From assembly GCF_000745015.1 (NCBI RefSeq), contig NZ_JQNA01000001.1, positions 434,001 to 498,000 on the forward strand: a stretch of 64,000 bases of DNA, written 5' to 3'. A model generated the notes under the pieces. That model had not been told where the DNA came from. It worked only from the letters and a program-made list of their open reading frames with translations, and did not search any database. A program made the position numbers and the translations under genes. Source of the DNA: Burkholderia sp. 9120 (lineage in GTDB: Bacteria; Pseudomonadota; Gammaproteobacteria; Burkholderiales; Burkholderiaceae). Below, piece by piece: positions 27,102 to 36,482 of the stretch. How positions within the stretch are numbered: position 1 is the stretch's first letter; each line of letters opens with the position of its first letter.

Positions 27102-27619
27102 AGCGCGCCCTTCTTGATTTCAAGCTCGGCGCCTCGGCCATTGGTCGCTTCGCTGCACCGGCTCAATCCAGCGGGCGTGAAGCGCACCTTATCGTGCTCA
27201 CCGAAATAGGGGCCCTGTTTGACTTCGATAAACGAAGCGTCCTCCAGCATCTCGAACCCGTGGCCGCCCGATGCCAGCAGGATGACATCGCCCGCGTATA
27301 GCACATGGCTCGACAGGTAGTCCCGATCAGCCGTGTAGAGCTTCACCAGGATGCTTCCACGTTTGACGAAAAGCACCTCTTGCGTGCACTCGACGCGCCG
27401 CGCCAACTTATTGTGAAGATGCGCCTCGATCAATTTTCCGGCGGGATGTTCGATGTACGCGACCTGCTGAGGGAACTCCTTCGGTGTAAGAAAATTCACG
27501 CCGCTTCTCGAGAACGAATCCCGGATGATCAGGGCCAGCATCTCGCCTGCAAACGAGATCACCTCCAATTCCGATTCCTGGACGACTTCTGCGTTACCCG
27601 CTAACGATAGAGCTTCCAT
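27098..27619 (-). CDS. cupin protein linked to sugar aminotransferase
   Basis: A 173-residue single-domain cupin. The first cupin motif has HPAGKLIEAHLHN...EVLFVKRGS, with two His and a Glu in the metal/substrate positions. The second has YAGDVILLASGGHGFEML. The end (EVKQGPYFGEHDKVRF) resembles the tails of sugar-nucleotide cupins and ManC isomerase domains. ATG 27619 has GGGGAT upstream; longer frames have none. It is translationally coupled to the DegT aminotransferase, so it likely acts on the same sugar nucleotide (isomerase or epimerase). The reaction is not settled by sequence. Confidence 0.75.
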   Translation of the reverse strand: MEALSLAGNAEVVQESELEVISFAGEMLALIIRDSFSRSGVNFLTPKEFPQQVAYIEHPAGKLIEAHLHNKLARRVECTQEVLFVKRGSILVKLYTADRDYLSSHVLYAGDVILLASGGHGFEMLEDASFIEVKQGPYFGEHDKVRFTPAGLSRCSEATNGRGAELEIKKGAL

Positions 27620-28024
27620 TTTTATCCCCGAAGAGAGCCAATCGCATGCGCCCGGCACACCGGACATTCCGGGAGAGAGGCGGCGTACGGCAGAAGATGG
27701 CCCGCGGACCTCTTTCACGCGTCCACAAAGAATAGGATCGATTCGACGGTCACACGACGGGATGGCCGAATATGGCATGAGGTTGGCTGATGCGGCTTTC
27801 AACTGGCCACGTCACGACCGGACCACCTTCACATCCTGCAGGACGGCCGCACGGAGGCGCCCGTGCGTCGCGCCAATATCTTGGCAGCGTCCGCCATGAA
27901 CGTCGAATGAGTCGTAGGCATGACTAAGCTGGAAAACCGCACGCGTCTTCGCTCCTTTTCTGTTTAGCCCTGGTGGCAGCCCACCTTCCGACCGACGCTT
28001 CTCTATCGACTATTGAGCACTGTC
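27620..28024. other. divergent promoter region between cupin and reductase genes
   Basis: 405 bases between the minus-strand cupin-DegT-wzx unit and the plus-strand reductase gene. No supportable gene and no strong inverted repeat were seen. Both promoters should be here; I could not pick a confident -35/-10 pair. Confidence 0.45.
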
Positions 28025-28975
28025 ATGAAAGAAAGCTCCCGAATCTTTGTTGCCGGGCATCGAGGCATGGTCGGCTCGGCCCTGTTACGGCGCCTTTCCA
28101 GTTGCGGATATCACCACGTAATCACCGCATCGAGACAGTCTCTGGACCTGCTGGACCAGCGCGCCGTGATGGCGTTCTTTGCCCGTGAGAATATCGACGT
28201 CGTCCTGCTGGCCGCCGCCAAGGTGGGGGGAATTCACGCCAACTCGACGCTGCCGGCCTCGTTTCTCTACGAGAACCTCGTCATCGAAACTAATGTAATT
28301 CATGCCGCATTCAAGAGCGGCGTGCAGAAGTTGGTCTTCTTCGGTTCATCGTGCATCTACCCCAAGTTTTGCCCTCAACCGATCAAAGAGGAATACCTGC
28401 TCACGAGCGGTTTCGAACAAACCAACGAAGCCTATGCCATCTCAAAGATCGCAGGCCTCAAGCTTTGTGAAACGTATAACCAGCAGTACGGAACCCGCTT
28501 CATATCCGTCATGCCCACAAATCTCTATGGCCCGAACGACAACTATGATCTGCAAGGCGGCCATGTGCTCGCCGCCCTCATCCGCAAGGCCCACGAGGCA
28601 AAGCTGAACGGACTCGAATCGATGTCCGTATGGGGTTCTGGATCGCCGAGACGGGAATTCCTTCATGTCGACGATCTGGCATCCGCGGTACTCGCCCTGT
28701 TGAATATCGACCCGTCGGAAGACGTGTTTAATGTCGGATATGGAAAGGACATAGCGATTGCTGACCTTGCCCGATTGGTTTGCGATGTCGTCGGCTTTTC
28801 CCGACCACTGAAATTCGACTTGTCGAAACCCGATGGGACGCCGAGAAAGTTGCTCGACGTATCGAAGCTGGCCGATCTGGGCTGGTCGCCCACGATTTCC
28901 TTGAGAGACGGTATCGCCGCAACTTACGCCGACTTCGAGAAAAACCTGCAGCATACGGGGTTTGCCAGTGCCTGA
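28025..28975 (+). CDS. fcl: GDP-L-fucose synthase-like NAD-dependent epimerase/reductase
   Basis: A 316-residue extended short-chain dehydrogenase of the Fcl/WcaG type. GxxGxxG is at 11-17 (GHRGMVG); catalytic Ser108/109 (GSSCIYP), Tyr137 and Lys141 (YAISK). [11 protein letters not shown] and [17 protein letters not shown] are characteristic of GDP-fucose synthases. It epimerises at C3/C5 and reduces GDP-4-keto-6-deoxymannose made by Gmd, giving GDP-L-fucose. A colitose-type product would need other enzymes. I prefer ATG 28025 over TTG 28013. It is the only plus-strand gene in the centre of the locus and converges on the glycosidase gene. Confidence 0.88.
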   Translation: MKESSRIFVAGHRGMVGSALLRRLSSCGYHHVITASRQSLDLLDQRAVMAFFARENIDVVLLAAAKVGGIHANSTLPASFLYENLVIETNVIHAAFKSGVQKLVFFGSSCIYPKFCPQPIKEEYLLTSGFEQTNEAYAISKIAGLKLCETYNQQYGTRFISVMPTNLYGPNDNYDLQGGHVLAALIRKAHEAKLNGLESMSVWGSGSPRREFLHVDDLASAVLALLNIDPSEDVFNVGYGKDIAIADLARLVCDVVGFSRPLKFDLSKPDGTPRKLLDVSKLADLGWSPTISLRDGIAATYADFEKNLQHTGFASA

Positions 28976-29010
28976 CAGATTCACACAGTGCCCGGAATGC
29001 CGACTCGAGG

Positions 29011-30609
29011 CTAGCGGCGCTGGTAGTCCGTAATCTCCCAATAAGTGATCGAGGACGGCTCCGCGATCACACTGGGAAGATGCAACGCGCCGTTGACCAC
29101 CTTCGCTATTCCCTGTTCCGCGGATTGCAGTTCCGCCTTGACGCCCCGAGCACCGGGCTGCCGACTGCGGTACACGTTGCTATGATTACGGTCGATCACA
29201 TACCGGACGAAATTGACCCGATCACTTCGCGAATGCCAGGGGCGCACAGTCACGCTGAGCCGGGTAGGGGTAGCTTCGTCGACGGATCGACTGAAATCCC
29301 ACTGCTGGTTGACCACCATGACGGTGACGCGCGACCCTGAACTGCTTGCAAGAACAGTCGTGGCATCATCCCCCCCTGACGCGGCCCATCGCCGGTCCCC
29401 CATTCGCCTGAAGAGCCGAGCCACGTTGTACAACGCTTTCGGGGTTTGGCCGTCCGCCAGCAGAAAGGCGGGCCACGAAAGATTGTCTCGCGTGCCGTCT
29501 TCCGTAAGGTGATCGCGCAGTACGAGCGCTATCCCCTCATCGACTCCATCACCCGCCATTTCAATGACGAATCTGGCGGCCCAGGCCGCGCCGGCTTCGT
29601 CTGCGTTGGTCGCCCCGCAAGGGCTGTCACCGGTATCGGAGCATGCACCCCATTCGGTCACATAGAGCGGAACACGCGCAAGACCACTTTCCTTCAGCAG
29701 ACGTCTGTAATGGGCCAATCCGTCCGCCAGGCTCGGATAGGGGCTGTTCGGCGGCGCGCCCCGCAACGCCTGCTGATCGCCATAAAGATGCACGGAGAAA
29801 AAATCCAGCCGAAGTCGTCGTCGCGCGACGTCCGCGATGAACTGGCGAGCCCATTCGAGTTCGCCGTAGTGAAGCGTGAACGGTGTCAACGCCGGGCCGC
29901 CCAGCCTGATATGTGCGTCTGGAAACGCTCGGGTGAGCCGATCGGCGGCCTTCGCCCATGTCTCGTAGAGCGCCAGATACGCGTCGTACATTTCCGGCGC
30001 CCCGCTCGCATGCGCGCCTTCCAGGAGCCACGCTGCGCCATTCGTGTCGGGTTCGTTCGCCACTTCAAAATCTGCGTTCGACAAGCCCTGGTCCTCGACA
30101 ACGAACTTCATCAACGCGAACGCATAGTCCTCGTACGCCCGCCGGTCGGCAATGCCGTAATCGGCGAGCTTCCCTCGTATCGCAAGGCGGTCCTGCATTC
30201 TCTGGCCGACCACGATGTGTGGGATCAACCTGTATCGTCTGCAGTCAGCCAGCGCCGGTAACAGCACGCTGAAGTCGAACGAAAGCGTGCCGTCGGCCCT
30301 CACCGAGCGCACGGCTCTATTGCTCTCCACGTTGATCAACCGGACACCGCGAAGCCCAATGAGTTTTAGTTTCTCCGATGTTATTCGCGGGATGGGGTAC
30401 TCCCACGATGCGGATTGAAAGTAACTGCGCATGCGCCCCATTTCGTCCTGCCGCAAGGCGTCGAATGGTCTGGATACGTCGACATCGATTGATTTCTGCG
30501 CGAGATTCGGATTGTCGGTTGCAACGCCGGGCGTTGCAAACACGACACCGATCACGATGATCCAGGCTTCTATTGCGTATCGAACGCGATTCGACCCGCT
30601 TCCAATCAC
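29011..30609 (-). CDS. exported clan GH-A glycosidase, GH39-like, in the polysaccharide operon
   Basis: A 532-residue (beta/alpha)8 glycosidase with an N-terminal signal or anchor (WIIVIGVVFATPGVA). The acid/base is probably Glu186 in FEVANEPD and the nucleophile Glu319 in LYVTEWGA, the strand 4 / strand 7 pair of clan GH-A. The opening PIPRITSEKLKLIGLRGVR fits GH39-type enzymes. Its ATG overlaps the upstream glycosyltransferase stop by 4 nt, so it belongs to the assembly operon. In Pseudomonas the psl operon similarly includes the GH39 glycosidase PslG. A role in trimming or releasing polymer in the periplasm is inferred. Confidence 0.78.
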   Translation of the reverse strand: MIGSGSNRVRYAIEAWIIVIGVVFATPGVATDNPNLAQKSIDVDVSRPFDALRQDEMGRMRSYFQSASWEYPIPRITSEKLKLIGLRGVRLINVESNRAVRSVRADGTLSFDFSVLLPALADCRRYRLIPHIVVGQRMQDRLAIRGKLADYGIADRRAYEDYAFALMKFVVEDQGLSNADFEVANEPDTNGAAWLLEGAHASGAPEMYDAYLALYETWAKAADRLTRAFPDAHIRLGGPALTPFTLHYGELEWARQFIADVARRRLRLDFFSVHLYGDQQALRGAPPNSPYPSLADGLAHYRRLLKESGLARVPLYVTEWGACSDTGDSPCGATNADEAGAAWAARFVIEMAGDGVDEGIALVLRDHLTEDGTRDNLSWPAFLLADGQTPKALYNVARLFRRMGDRRWAASGGDDATTVLASSSGSRVTVMVVNQQWDFSRSVDEATPTRLSVTVRPWHSRSDRVNFVRYVIDRNHSNVYRSRQPGARGVKAELQSAEQGIAKVVNGALHLPSVIAEPSSITYWEITDYQRR

Positions 30610-31757
30610 AACAAGGTTCCGGCCGTGGCAGCGTCATCTCTTTGAACGACCCGGTCATAAAGCCGCAGATTCGCCTGTGCGAACGTCTTCCAGTCATATT
30701 TCTGAAGCACGGGATGGCGCGTACAGAACTCGCGGTAGGCGTCGTCGACAGACTCGATTGCGTCGACAAGTTCGACGGGCGAGTTGCTATCGAAATATCT
30801 GAAGCCGGCCCCGTACACCTCGGTCAGAACACTTGAGCGCGCCAGCAGGACAGGTTTGTCGAACCTTAGGGCCTCGAGTGGCGTCAGCGCAAAGCCTTCG
30901 AACAAGGACGGACACACATAAACCTTGCACTTCTGATAGAGATACGCGAGCGTTGCATCATTGATTGTGCCGACGATGTGCACCGGCGCATCCAGACGCT
31001 TGATCAATTCTGCGCACTCGTCAAAGTAGTCTGACTGCGCCGGTGAACCTGCGAGAACGACTTGCATTCCTTTCAACCGGGCGGCGGTCTCGATAAGGAG
31101 CTTCTGATTCTTAAGTCTGTAGAAACTCGACACATAAAGAATGAACGGCGTTCGCCCGATTTCCGCCACAGCGGGCGATACTTCCGACTCCTGGTCGGAC
31201 AGGGTCGACACGCCGCAACCCACGACGGTCAAGGGCAATGTGGAACCGACGTATTGTTCCAGTTCGCTTCCCGTTGTTCTCGTCGTCACGGCGACCTGCC
31301 TCGATGACACAGCGGAGCGCCGGATAATCCAGTTCGTTAGCTTTGTCGCAACGGCCCCTCGTCCATGCATGCGCCTCGGCAGCATGAATGTCGTCGACGT
31401 ATGAAAGAACAACAGTTGGGGTTTCAACGGGAAAACGGTCCCCAGCGTCGCGGGACAATGGATCAGGTCGCAGCGATGCTTCAGCGCGAAGAAGTTCGTG
31501 GCCACTTGTTCCAGTAACACCCTGATAGGCGTACTAAGCTTCGGAAAAGTGATGAAATGTATAAGGCCATTTTTTTCGAGTTCGTGGTCGGGATCGACGT
31601 TTTGCAGCGCGGGACGCTGTATCAGCACATATAGTTTGACATCTCGCCCTCCACCGCCGTCGCCCTCGTTCAAGGCCCGAAGGTATTCCCGGATGACCGT
31701 CGTATAGCCGGCAGGCCGCTTACCCAATACGAGTGCATTGAAGAGAATTTTCATCAT
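30606..31757 (-). CDS. family 4 glycosyltransferase
   Basis: A 383-residue GT-B enzyme, cytoplasmic. N-terminal Rossmann half MKILFNALVLGKRPAGYTTV with DLIHCPATLGTVFP. The C-terminal half has ILYVSSFYRLKNQKLLIETA, AYLYQKCKVYVCPSLFEGFA and the EX7E motif in FEGFALTPLEAL. Retaining transfer from a nucleotide sugar is expected. Two tandem ATGs (31757, 31754) follow AGGA. It overlaps the preceding glycosyltransferase by 38 nt and the following glycosidase by 4 nt. Confidence 0.87.
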   Translation of the reverse strand: MMKILFNALVLGKRPAGYTTVIREYLRALNEGDGGGGRDVKLYVLIQRPALQNVDPDHELEKNGLIHFITFPKLSTPIRVLLEQVATNFFALKHRCDLIHCPATLGTVFPLKPQLLFFHTSTTFMLPRRMHGRGAVATKLTNWIIRRSAVSSRQVAVTTRTTGSELEQYVGSTLPLTVVGCGVSTLSDQESEVSPAVAEIGRTPFILYVSSFYRLKNQKLLIETAARLKGMQVVLAGSPAQSDYFDECAELIKRLDAPVHIVGTINDATLAYLYQKCKVYVCPSLFEGFALTPLEALRFDKPVLLARSSVLTEVYGAGFRYFDSNSPVELVDAIESVDDAYREFCTRHPVLQKYDWKTFAQANLRLYDRVVQRDDAATAGTLL

Positions 31758-32916
31758 TGCTTCCTAAGAAGATTGAGTCAATCACGTCATGCCAGTCGTG
31801 AGAGAACATTCGCCTTCTGTTCCTCGCGTTGTCGGCAAGTCCTTGTTTCACGTCCGGTGTCCCCAGTCGATCTATCGCGTGCACGGCACCCACGACATCG
31901 TTCTGCGTGAAATAGAGCGCGGCATCCCCGCAAACCTCCCTCGAGAAGTCGAAGTCCGTCGTGATGATCGGAACGAGTGCGTTGATCGCTTCAACATAGG
32001 GAAAACCGAAGCTCTCCGAATACGTCGGGAAGAAAAGTCCATCGAACATCGAATACAGCGAACCGATCACCCGATGATCGATATATCCAAGATTGCAGAT
32101 CGACGTGTCGAGACCGGCCGCCTCGACCTGTTTGAGAAAGTCGCAGTCGTGTTCGAGCGTGACGAAAAATCGGACGGACAGGCCGCGATCCTTGAGCGCC
32201 TTCGCAAGCGGCACCAGAAGCTGGTGGTTCTTGTTCCAGTGAAATTTCGCCGGAAAGAAAAGATTGAGCGACGGCGGCTCACTGCGCGCCAGTTCGCGCG
32301 CGACTTTCTCCCGCGCCTGCTGCACGTCCGCCGCCGAAGCCTCCGAGCGGACAGGCACCATGGTGATGATGGAGATGTTCTCGGGAACGACCGGGTATCG
32401 ACTTGCCAGTCGCTCCTTGATGCAGCCTAATTGAACGACATAGCGCGCGCGTAAAAGCGTGGTGGCACGAAACAGGGCACGCTCGAGCAGGAACCGGAGA
32501 GACGCTCCTTCGAAACGTTCCGTCGGACCGTCCTCGAGATAGTGCGGGTTATGTTGCAATACGATCTGTTTGCGACCGAGGACAAAAAGCGAGGCGAAGT
32601 TCGCCGTCATGAATAAGGTGTCGACTTTCCGCCTGCTGCAAACGTAGGGAACGTACAGATGATCGAAGAACAGCTTGGTGACGAATCTCAAACGCTTCGT
32701 GGGATAATTGACGAACGCGTACTCTACATTTTCCGCTTGCAGGCTCGACGCCCGCACCCGTTCCTCGAACCCTACTCCGGACGGCAGCAACAGAATCCAG
32801 TGATAGTGCCTGCACTGTGGACTCGAAATTCCGTCCAGTAGGCCAAGCCCCACCATCTTGGGTCCGCCTTGAAACAGGCTCGTCATATTGACGAGAATGA
32901 TCCGCTCGGTATTCAT
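31720..32916 (-). CDS. family 4-like glycosyltransferase
   Basis: A 398-residue GT-B protein. N-terminal VNMTSLFQGGPKMVGLGLLD and IVLQHNPHYLEDG; C-terminal LNLFFPAKFHWNKNHQLLVP, LGYIDHRVIGSLYSMFDGLF and FFPTYSESFGFPYVEAINAL. The last carries a GT4 EX7E motif (E-S-F-G-F-P-Y-V-E). It adds one sugar of the repeat unit. The overlap with the next gene by 38 nt supports co-translation. Sugar specificity is unknown. Confidence 0.85.
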   Translation of the reverse strand: MNTERIILVNMTSLFQGGPKMVGLGLLDGISSPQCRHYHWILLLPSGVGFEERVRASSLQAENVEYAFVNYPTKRLRFVTKLFFDHLYVPYVCSRRKVDTLFMTANFASLFVLGRKQIVLQHNPHYLEDGPTERFEGASLRFLLERALFRATTLLRARYVVQLGCIKERLASRYPVVPENISIITMVPVRSEASAADVQQAREKVARELARSEPPSLNLFFPAKFHWNKNHQLLVPLAKALKDRGLSVRFFVTLEHDCDFLKQVEAAGLDTSICNLGYIDHRVIGSLYSMFDGLFFPTYSESFGFPYVEAINALVPIITTDFDFSREVCGDAALYFTQNDVVGAVHAIDRLGTPDVKQGLADNARNRRRMFSHDWHDVIDSIFLGSNDENSLQCTRIG

Positions 32917-33071
32917 GCGTGATCAGCTCCGTGCGACAGGAATGCGACACTCATGGATCATGGACCGGCAGCGCTCCTGCTGACCAAGCGGTATGCCGCC
33001 ACACCACGCTCGCATTCAGTCTGACCGCCATCGTTCGCAACAGGATTGCCGATTTATCCGGCGCCTCTATT

Positions 33072-33836
33072 TCATGACACCCCTTCCCGAACCCTTCTCA
33101 CGCGCCATTTCAAATGCGCGAGGAAACGTTCCACACGCGCGGCGACTTTTAGCCGGCCGCCCGATTCAACCTTTGCGCGATACGTTTCGAGGAATACGCC
33201 GACGTCACGTCGGCTGACACCACCCGCCGCCAATCGAACGGTGACCTGAGGAATAAAGGCCGCCGGCAGGGCATTGCGCGCACGCAACAGCAAGTCGTAG
33301 TCGCCGCATATCCGGTATCGGGTATCGAATACCCCGTACTGGGTGAACAGGTCACGATGATGCAAGGCACCCACATGGACGATATCCATTTTTCTCGAGA
33401 AGGCGGGCCACGACCACGCGTTGCCTACGACGCGTGTCTTGCCCGACTCGGGAACCAGTTCGGCTAGCGACGAAATGAACAACAGAGGTGGATCACGATG
33501 ATCCCGGATGAACCTGATGTAGTTCTCGAACGCGTCCTCAAGGAGTAAATCGTCCGCGCCTAGAAAGCAGATCCAGTCTCCATGAGCTAGTCGCAGTCCT
33601 TTGTTCCACGCGTCGTAAATGCCCTCATCGGGTTCGCTTATGGCCGTCGACACGATGTCGCTCATGTCGCGTATCACGTCCAGCGTGCCGTCGACGGAGC
33701 CGCCATCGACAACGAGAAGTTCCACGTTGCGGTACGACTGGGCGGCAACGCTCTCGATCGAACGGCGCAGAACGTCCGCGCTATTCAAGGTCGCAATGAC
33801 GATTGTGATGAGCGGGTTATCGCGTGTCTGATTCAT
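33072..33836 (-). CDS. family 2 glycosyltransferase
   Basis: A 254-residue GT-A enzyme. The start MNQTRDNPLITIVIATLNSA leads into the GT2 Rossmann strand; VVDGGSVDGTLDVI holds the nucleotide-binding Asp and CFLGADDLLLEDAF the DXD-like acidic cluster. GVFDTRYRICGDYDLLLRA is the acceptor-side motif with the probable catalytic acidic pair. It resembles WcaA/WcaE-type colanic acid enzymes. ATG 33836 overlaps the polymerase stop as TGATG; the much longer upstream frame would lie inside that gene. No membrane segments. Confidence 0.87.
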   Translation of the reverse strand: MNQTRDNPLITIVIATLNSADVLRRSIESVAAQSYRNVELLVVDGGSVDGTLDVIRDMSDIVSTAISEPDEGIYDAWNKGLRLAHGDWICFLGADDLLLEDAFENYIRFIRDHRDPPLLFISSLAELVPESGKTRVVGNAWSWPAFSRKMDIVHVGALHHRDLFTQYGVFDTRYRICGDYDLLLRARNALPAAFIPQVTVRLAAGGVSRRDVGVFLETYRAKVESGGRLKVAARVERFLAHLKWRVRRVREGVS

Positions 33837-35263
33837 CAGCGACGCACCTCTGAAGGCAACATGTGCGGAAACTGACGCTGCGTGACGCGAGCGACATGCT
33901 TCACGGAGGCTGACGCCACGATGCCGAGCAATACATAAAGCAGCGGATCGAAGTACTGGCCAGCCCGTAAGAAATACATGAGGAATACGGTTAGCAGGGA
34001 CACGCCAAAGCAGAGTTGAAGCAGCGGAACAGGGTCTGACATACCGCCTTCCAGCCGTTCCAGGCGTGCGAGAGCCGCGGTCCTTGCTGCCAGCACCACG
34101 CTGAGAAAGAGCCCGGTGAGACTCACTAGTCCAATCCATCCGGTCTCCGATAGCAGCCTTGCCCCGAGACCCGCGGCGTCGACGGAATTAAGGCCGTACA
34201 GGTTCGGATGGCGATAGACGACTTCGGGCACGTAGATTTCGTACGCAAACGCGTGAGATCCAAGTCCACCACCCAGCAAAGGGCTCGCGTGCATGTTGTC
34301 GATGGCGACCTTGAGGTTCCAGCTAACGGCCAGCATGCTGATTTCCTCGGTGTCGATCGTTTTTTCGACTGAATCCGGGTTCCACAGCAAACTAATAGAA
34401 GCGATCTTTGCAGTAAACGGCGGCCCTGCGAATACGACGAACAGGAACATCGTCATCCCTGCGATCGCTACCATGGAGACGCCGATCAGGAGCGCTTTTG
34501 CACGAACCCGTCGCGTAAATGGAACCAGCAGAACGAGTGTCATACAGACCTGTATCAGTCCGAGGAGCGAAATCGCCACGGCGTATGCCGCAACGATCGA
34601 TAAAGCAGCCCACAGGGGGATGATGTTCTTGAGTACGTTTTTGAAACGGATGCCCAGACACCCGCTTCGCACGAGCGCGAGGCTCAACGCGAAGCCGAGA
34701 TAACGCGTAAAGTGCGCAGGCTCCGTCGCCCAGGCGCTCGCTCGAAAGAGCGGCCCTATCATTCCCCCACCTCTCCATATCTCGCCGCCCGCGATATCGT
34801 CGAGAAAACCGAATGTCAGGAAAGTTTGGAACGGCGTGGTGTTCCAGACGATGAACTGCGCGATCGCGACAACCGCGAATAGTCCAAACGAAATCGCGGC
34901 GCATCTCGCCAGGGATACCAACACCTCGGGACGGCGCGACAATTCCATCGATACGAAAGCTGCCAGCATCAGCGCCGTCAGAATCCCGGCGAATTGAACC
35001 AGTCCCTTTGAAAGAGATTGAGCGCCGAACGGGCTTGCGATCATGCCTTCGACAACGCTTATAACGAAAACAAACAGGAACACATTGGTCGACAGGTCGA
35101 ACGCCGGAATCCAGTGGCCGGTATGGAGTACTTTAATCGTCCCTGCTACGACGACCAGAACCATCAGCAACTGCGTCACATTCACATAGGCGCCACCGTC
35201 CGTGAATCTTCCGATGGTGTACATCGGAATACTCATGACGAGGAGTCTGATCAGTGTGAGCAT
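33836..35263 (-). CDS. Wzy-like polysaccharide polymerase (O-antigen ligase/polymerase family)
   Basis: A 475-residue membrane protein with about 10-12 hydrophobic helices. It has a large periplasmic loop near 300-365 containing NMHASPLLGGGLGSHAFAYE; the G-x-G-x-G...H pattern is typical of Wzy/WaaL-type proteins. It would polymerise flipped repeat units at the periplasmic face. It lies 29 nt after gmd and overlaps the GT2 gene by 1 nt. The call is based on topology, loop motif and operon position; Wzy sequences are poorly conserved. Confidence 0.82.
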   Translation of the reverse strand: MLTLIRLLVMSIPMYTIGRFTDGGAYVNVTQLLMVLVVVAGTIKVLHTGHWIPAFDLSTNVFLFVFVISVVEGMIASPFGAQSLSKGLVQFAGILTALMLAAFVSMELSRRPEVLVSLARCAAISFGLFAVVAIAQFIVWNTTPFQTFLTFGFLDDIAGGEIWRGGGMIGPLFRASAWATEPAHFTRYLGFALSLALVRSGCLGIRFKNVLKNIIPLWAALSIVAAYAVAISLLGLIQVCMTLVLLVPFTRRVRAKALLIGVSMVAIAGMTMFLFVVFAGPPFTAKIASISLLWNPDSVEKTIDTEEISMLAVSWNLKVAIDNMHASPLLGGGLGSHAFAYEIYVPEVVYRHPNLYGLNSVDAAGLGARLLSETGWIGLVSLTGLFLSVVLAARTAALARLERLEGGMSDPVPLLQLCFGVSLLTVFLMYFLRAGQYFDPLLYVLLGIVASASVKHVARVTQRQFPHMLPSEVRR

Positions 35264-35292
35264 GTCGGATTCCGATCCCAGGGATAGTCTGG

Positions 35293-36414
35293 CTATTCGT
35301 TGTGAGCGAAAGCGCGGAACCCGGCGAGCGTAATGAGCGCATCACGCTTCGCAACCTGAAAATCTGCCATGACCATTTCTTTGACCAACGAATGAAATGA
35401 GGTTGTCGGCGCCCAGCCGAGCTTCTCGTGAGCCTTTGAAGGGTCGCCGAGCAGTGTCTCCACTTCGGTCGGCCGGTAATAACCGGGATCCACGCGAACC
35501 ACGATGTCGCCAGGCGCCAGTCTGAGCTCCTTGTTACTCACCCGCTCCACCACCGCCACTTCGTCTACCCCTGTTCCCTGAAATCCTAGCGTGATTCCCA
35601 ACTGATCCGCCGCGCACTGCACGAAATCACGCACACTGTACTGAACCCCGGTCGCGATCACGAAGTCTTCAGGCTGCTCCTGCTGAAGCATCAGCCATTG
35701 CATCTCGACATAGTCGCGCGCGTGCCCCCAGTCCCGGCACGCTCCCATATTTCCCAGATAAAGACAGTCCTGCAAGCCGAGCGCGATACGGGAAATGGCT
35801 CGCGTGATCTTCCGCGTGACGAAGGTTTCGCCCCGGACAGGCGATTCGTGGTTGAACAGAATGCCGTTGCAGGCGTACATGCCGTACGCTTCGCGATAAT
35901 TGACCGTTATCCAGTAGGCGTACAGCTTCGCCACGGCATACGGACTTCTCGGGTAGAAAGGCGTTTTCTCGTTCTGGGGCACGGTCTGGACCAGACCATA
36001 CAATTCCGACGTCGAAGCCTGATAAAAACGTGTCGTCTCTGCCAGGCCCAGAATCCGCATCGCTTCCAGGATTCGCAAAGCGCCTAGCGCGTCGGCGTTG
36101 GCGGTGTACTCGGGTTCTTCGAAAGACACAGCCACGTGACTTTGCGCCGCGAGGTTATAGATCTCGTCCGGCTTCACGCGCTGAATGATCCGCAAAATGC
36201 TGGACGAATCGGTCATATCCCCGTGATGAAGATGCAGCCGCCGCGCCGCGGCATCATGTTCGTCCTGATAGAGGTGATCGATGCGATCGGTGTTGAACAA
36301 CGAGGTGCGTCGCTTGATTCCGTGAACGTCGTATCCCTTGTCGAGCAGGAACCCGGCAAGATAGGAGCCGTCCTGTCCGGTAACGCCGGTTATCAACGCA
36401 ACTCTTTTCGACAT
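35293..36414 (-). CDS. gmd: GDP-mannose 4,6-dehydratase
   Basis: A 373-residue extended short-chain dehydrogenase converting GDP-mannose to GDP-4-keto-6-deoxymannose. [19 protein letters not shown] (10-28) is the NADP-binding signature of Gmd. Catalytic residues appear as Thr135 and Glu137 (ASTSELYG), Tyr159 and Lys163 (YAVAK). [16 protein letters not shown] and the [13 protein letters not shown] segment are diagnostic. ATG 36414 has GGAG six bases upstream; a GTG at 36426 would swallow that site. It lies 68 nt after the tyrosine kinase gene. It feeds the Fcl-like reductase and the DegT aminotransferase. Confidence 0.95.
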   Translation of the reverse strand: MSKRVALITGVTGQDGSYLAGFLLDKGYDVHGIKRRTSLFNTDRIDHLYQDEHDAAARRLHLHHGDMTDSSSILRIIQRVKPDEIYNLAAQSHVAVSFEEPEYTANADALGALRILEAMRILGLAETTRFYQASTSELYGLVQTVPQNEKTPFYPRSPYAVAKLYAYWITVNYREAYGMYACNGILFNHESPVRGETFVTRKITRAISRIALGLQDCLYLGNMGACRDWGHARDYVEMQWLMLQQEQPEDFVIATGVQYSVRDFVQCAADQLGITLGFQGTGVDEVAVVERVSNKELRLAPGDIVVRVDPGYYRPTEVETLLGDPSKAHEKLGWAPTTSFHSLVKEMVMADFQVAKRDALITLAGFRAFAHNE

Positions 36415-36482
36415 ACCCATCTCCACGATTTAGGGAAAGCGTTGCCGGGGCCGATCCGGCGCCGGAAAGGACTCGACGTCGC

